Position numbers and translations under genes: made by a program. A DNA stretch of 64,000 nt, taken from NCBI GenBank assembly GCA_963966185.1, contig CAWZYM010000188.1, positions 751,318-815,317 on the forward strand, in the 5' to 3' direction. The stretch comes from Rhabditoides inermis (taxonomy: Eukaryota > Nematoda > Chromadorea > Rhabditida > Rhabditidae). Position 1 is the first letter of the stretch, and each line of letters opens with the position of its first letter. The notes under the pieces were generated by a model. It was not told the origin of the DNA. It saw only the letters and a program-made list of their open reading frames with translations, and ran no database searches. This document shows positions 62,795 to 64,000 of the stretch, in pieces.

Positions 62795-63323
62795 GTTCTT
62801 TCTGTTTCTTTCTTTCTTTGTTCGTTCCATATTTCATAAACAAGAAGACCTATTCTGTCTCTATATGAAAAGGGAAAACCGGTCATATACATATTTCGCT
62901 CAGTAAAAATTTGAGTAAGTAGTAATGTTTCCTTGCAGGACTACCACCCTTTTCTGTTCGCTGGGTGCCAAGGCTGGCCCGCACGCGCGAGTTCCCATCG
63001 TTCAGCGAGGCCGTAGACGACTTCTACGGAAAGTGGGTGGAGGGAGGGAGGGATTGATTGATCTTGATTGATCTTGATCTATTGATTGGTCAATTAATCG
63101 ATCGATAGATTGATTGACTTGATTTTGATCGATTGATTGATCAGAATGGAGGCGCAGGAAGACGGAGCAGCGCGCGTTGAACATGGAGAGGGAGGCGATC
63201 AAGACGCTCGAACAACGTGAGCGAGGACCGCGAGGGCAGGATCAAGGTGCGCGGGTGGGAGAGAGGGGGGGGGGGGAGAGGGAGAGAGAGAGAGAGAGAG
63301 AGGGGAGAGGAGAGAGAGAGAGA

Positions 63324-63365
<42 letters not shown>

Positions 63366-63746
63366 ATGAGAAATGGAAGGGAGAAAGGGAGGAGGCGTGA
63401 CAGAAAGTGTGTGTTGTGTATTATTAATCGAGAAAACATTATAAAAAACTATGTTTCACGGTTTTTTTGTGAGTGATGGGAACATGACAGGGTCTAATGT
63501 CGTAGCTGCATCCGATAATTATTTGATAACTATTTCACTTTTTGATTTCAGGCACTGGCCGAGTGTCAGGAGCAGCAGAAGCTGATTGCCGAGAGGATCA
63601 TTGTCAACAAGGTGGCTATCGATTTATTGATTGGATATCGATTTATTGATTTCTTTCAGGAGCTGGTGGAGCGCGCGCTGCTCGTGATCCGCTCGGCGAT
63701 CGCCAATCAGCTCAGCTGGGACCAGATTCAGGAGATGAAGGACAAG
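58789..63746 (+). CDS. NEMF: NEMF/Rqc2 ribosome quality control factor (5' part, runs off window)
   Basis: Exons seen: 58789-58842, 58963-59033, 59140-59235, 59368-59437, 59846-59907, 60269-60367, 60668-60749, 61015-61113, 61879-61950, 62649-62742, 62939-63033, 63145-63246, 63552-63611, 63660-63746. The NFACT-N domain is clear: MKNRFTTLDVMAAIHDLK, ALEGMRVNNVYDINSKTYMI, SMKLRKHIKQRRLESVKQLG, LYDRGNVLLTDADHVILNIL, then DYHPFLF, FPSFSEAVDDFYGK and VERALLVIRSAIANQLSWDQ. NEMF binds stalled 60S subunits, recruits Listerin and adds C-terminal tails to nascent chains. TTGTTCAG lies 18 bases before the ATG. Exons at 62,649, 62,939 and 63,145 contain apparent single-base frameshifts. Start compared with human: MKSRFSTIDL. 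Confidence 0.9.
60785..61010. repeat. CT-rich tract in NEMF intron 7
   Basis: Imperfect CT repeats ending at the exon 8 acceptor, where they serve as the pyrimidine tract. Confidence 0.9.
61346..61500 (+). other. Relic copies of the NEMF exon 8 end
   Basis: Exon 8 ends TTCGTGCACAATGCACAG before GT. Intron 8 repeats AATGCACAGGTGGGG near 61,353 and TTCATAATGCACAGAGCACA near 61,467, each followed by GGTGG. These are short duplications of an exon end plus donor. Confidence 0.45.
61719..61781. repeat. (GA)n microsatellite
   Basis: Uninterrupted GA run in NEMF intron 8. Confidence 0.95.
61951..62637 (+). repeat. 690-base polypurine tract in NEMF intron 9
   Basis: Almost pure A/G on the sense strand, in GGGA and GA units, with only scattered T or C. 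Long open frames on both strands here are repeat artefacts. Confidence 0.95.
63262..63362 (+). repeat. GA-rich tract in NEMF intron 12
   Basis: G run followed by (GA)n. Confidence 0.95.
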
Positions 63747-63760
63747 GTGGGAGGGGGGTA

Positions 63761-63797
63761 TCTCTCTCTCTCTTCCATTCTCTCTCTCTCTCTCTCC

Positions 63798-63830
<33 letters not shown>

Positions 63831-64000
63831 CTTCTCTCTGTCTCTTGTGTATCTTGTATCTGTTTGTGTCTGTCTCTATTCTAGTCTAGTGTATTCCGTA
63901 TCTCCTCTCCTCTCTCCTCTCTCCTCTCTCCTCTCTCCTCTCTCCTCTCTCCTCTCTCCTCTCTCCTCTCTCCTCTCTCCTCTCTCCTCTCTCTTCTCTC
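63761..64000 (+). repeat. CT-rich tract and CTCTCCT minisatellite
   Basis: CT repeat in NEMF intron 14. From about 63,903 it becomes a regular 7-base repeat CTCTCCT that continues to the window end. Confidence 0.95.

Overview
The window looks like nematode chromosomal DNA. Genes are intron-rich, with many 45-100 nt introns and TTTCAG or TTGCAG acceptors. Several start codons sit immediately after an acceptor that has no upstream exon, as spliced-leader trans-splicing would produce. The gene content (EndoU, Pmp3/UPF0057, double-CTLD lectins, TRAPPC2, NEMF) also fits. All exon models come from reading splice signals and keeping phase by eye; no transcript or database evidence was used.

Left part (1-20.5 kb): a secreted EndoU ribonuclease carries a Pmp3-like gene inside its third intron on the other strand. 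Three more Pmp3-like proteolipid genes follow on the minus strand. The last has a 5.2 kb first intron that holds a fascin-like mini gene, TTAA-flanked MITEs, a tRNA-like element and a decayed LINE. Next come TRAPPC2 (sedlin), an 881 bp foldback element with 9 bp target duplications, and an unrecognised alanine/proline-rich protein with an N-terminal zinc-finger-like segment.

Middle part (21-55 kb): this is a rearranged and amplified locus. One gene family, a membrane-anchored methyltransferase resembling the C-terminal domain of METTL13, occurs as two intact 14-exon genes, three 5'-truncated copies and one 5' fragment. Each intact copy carries a sense tRNA-Gln(TTG) in intron 2 and a glycine-rich mini gene nested antisense in intron 5. 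Two truncated copies form a 1.8 kb inverted repeat, and both have the same 507 bp hAT-type MITE in the same coding exon. A 10.1 kb segment (lectin, methyltransferase, two glycine-rich genes, Cys-rich mini gene, 3' end of a GPI-tail gene) is present twice in direct orientation, at 29,063-39,204 and 41,106-54,931. The second copy also holds a complete 4.4 kb CR1/Jockey-like LINE. After subtracting copy-specific insertions the two units differ by only a few bases in length, and they serve as empty-site controls for several transposons.

Right part (55-64 kb): a GPI-tail protein gene (partial), an unrecognised 252-residue secreted protein, and NEMF/Rqc2 running off the window end. The NEMF exons contain apparent single-base frameshifts. 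Long GA/CT tracts fill many introns, up to 690 bp of nearly pure purine.

The gene order does not suggest an operon. The genes share a neighbourhood mainly through nesting and duplication.
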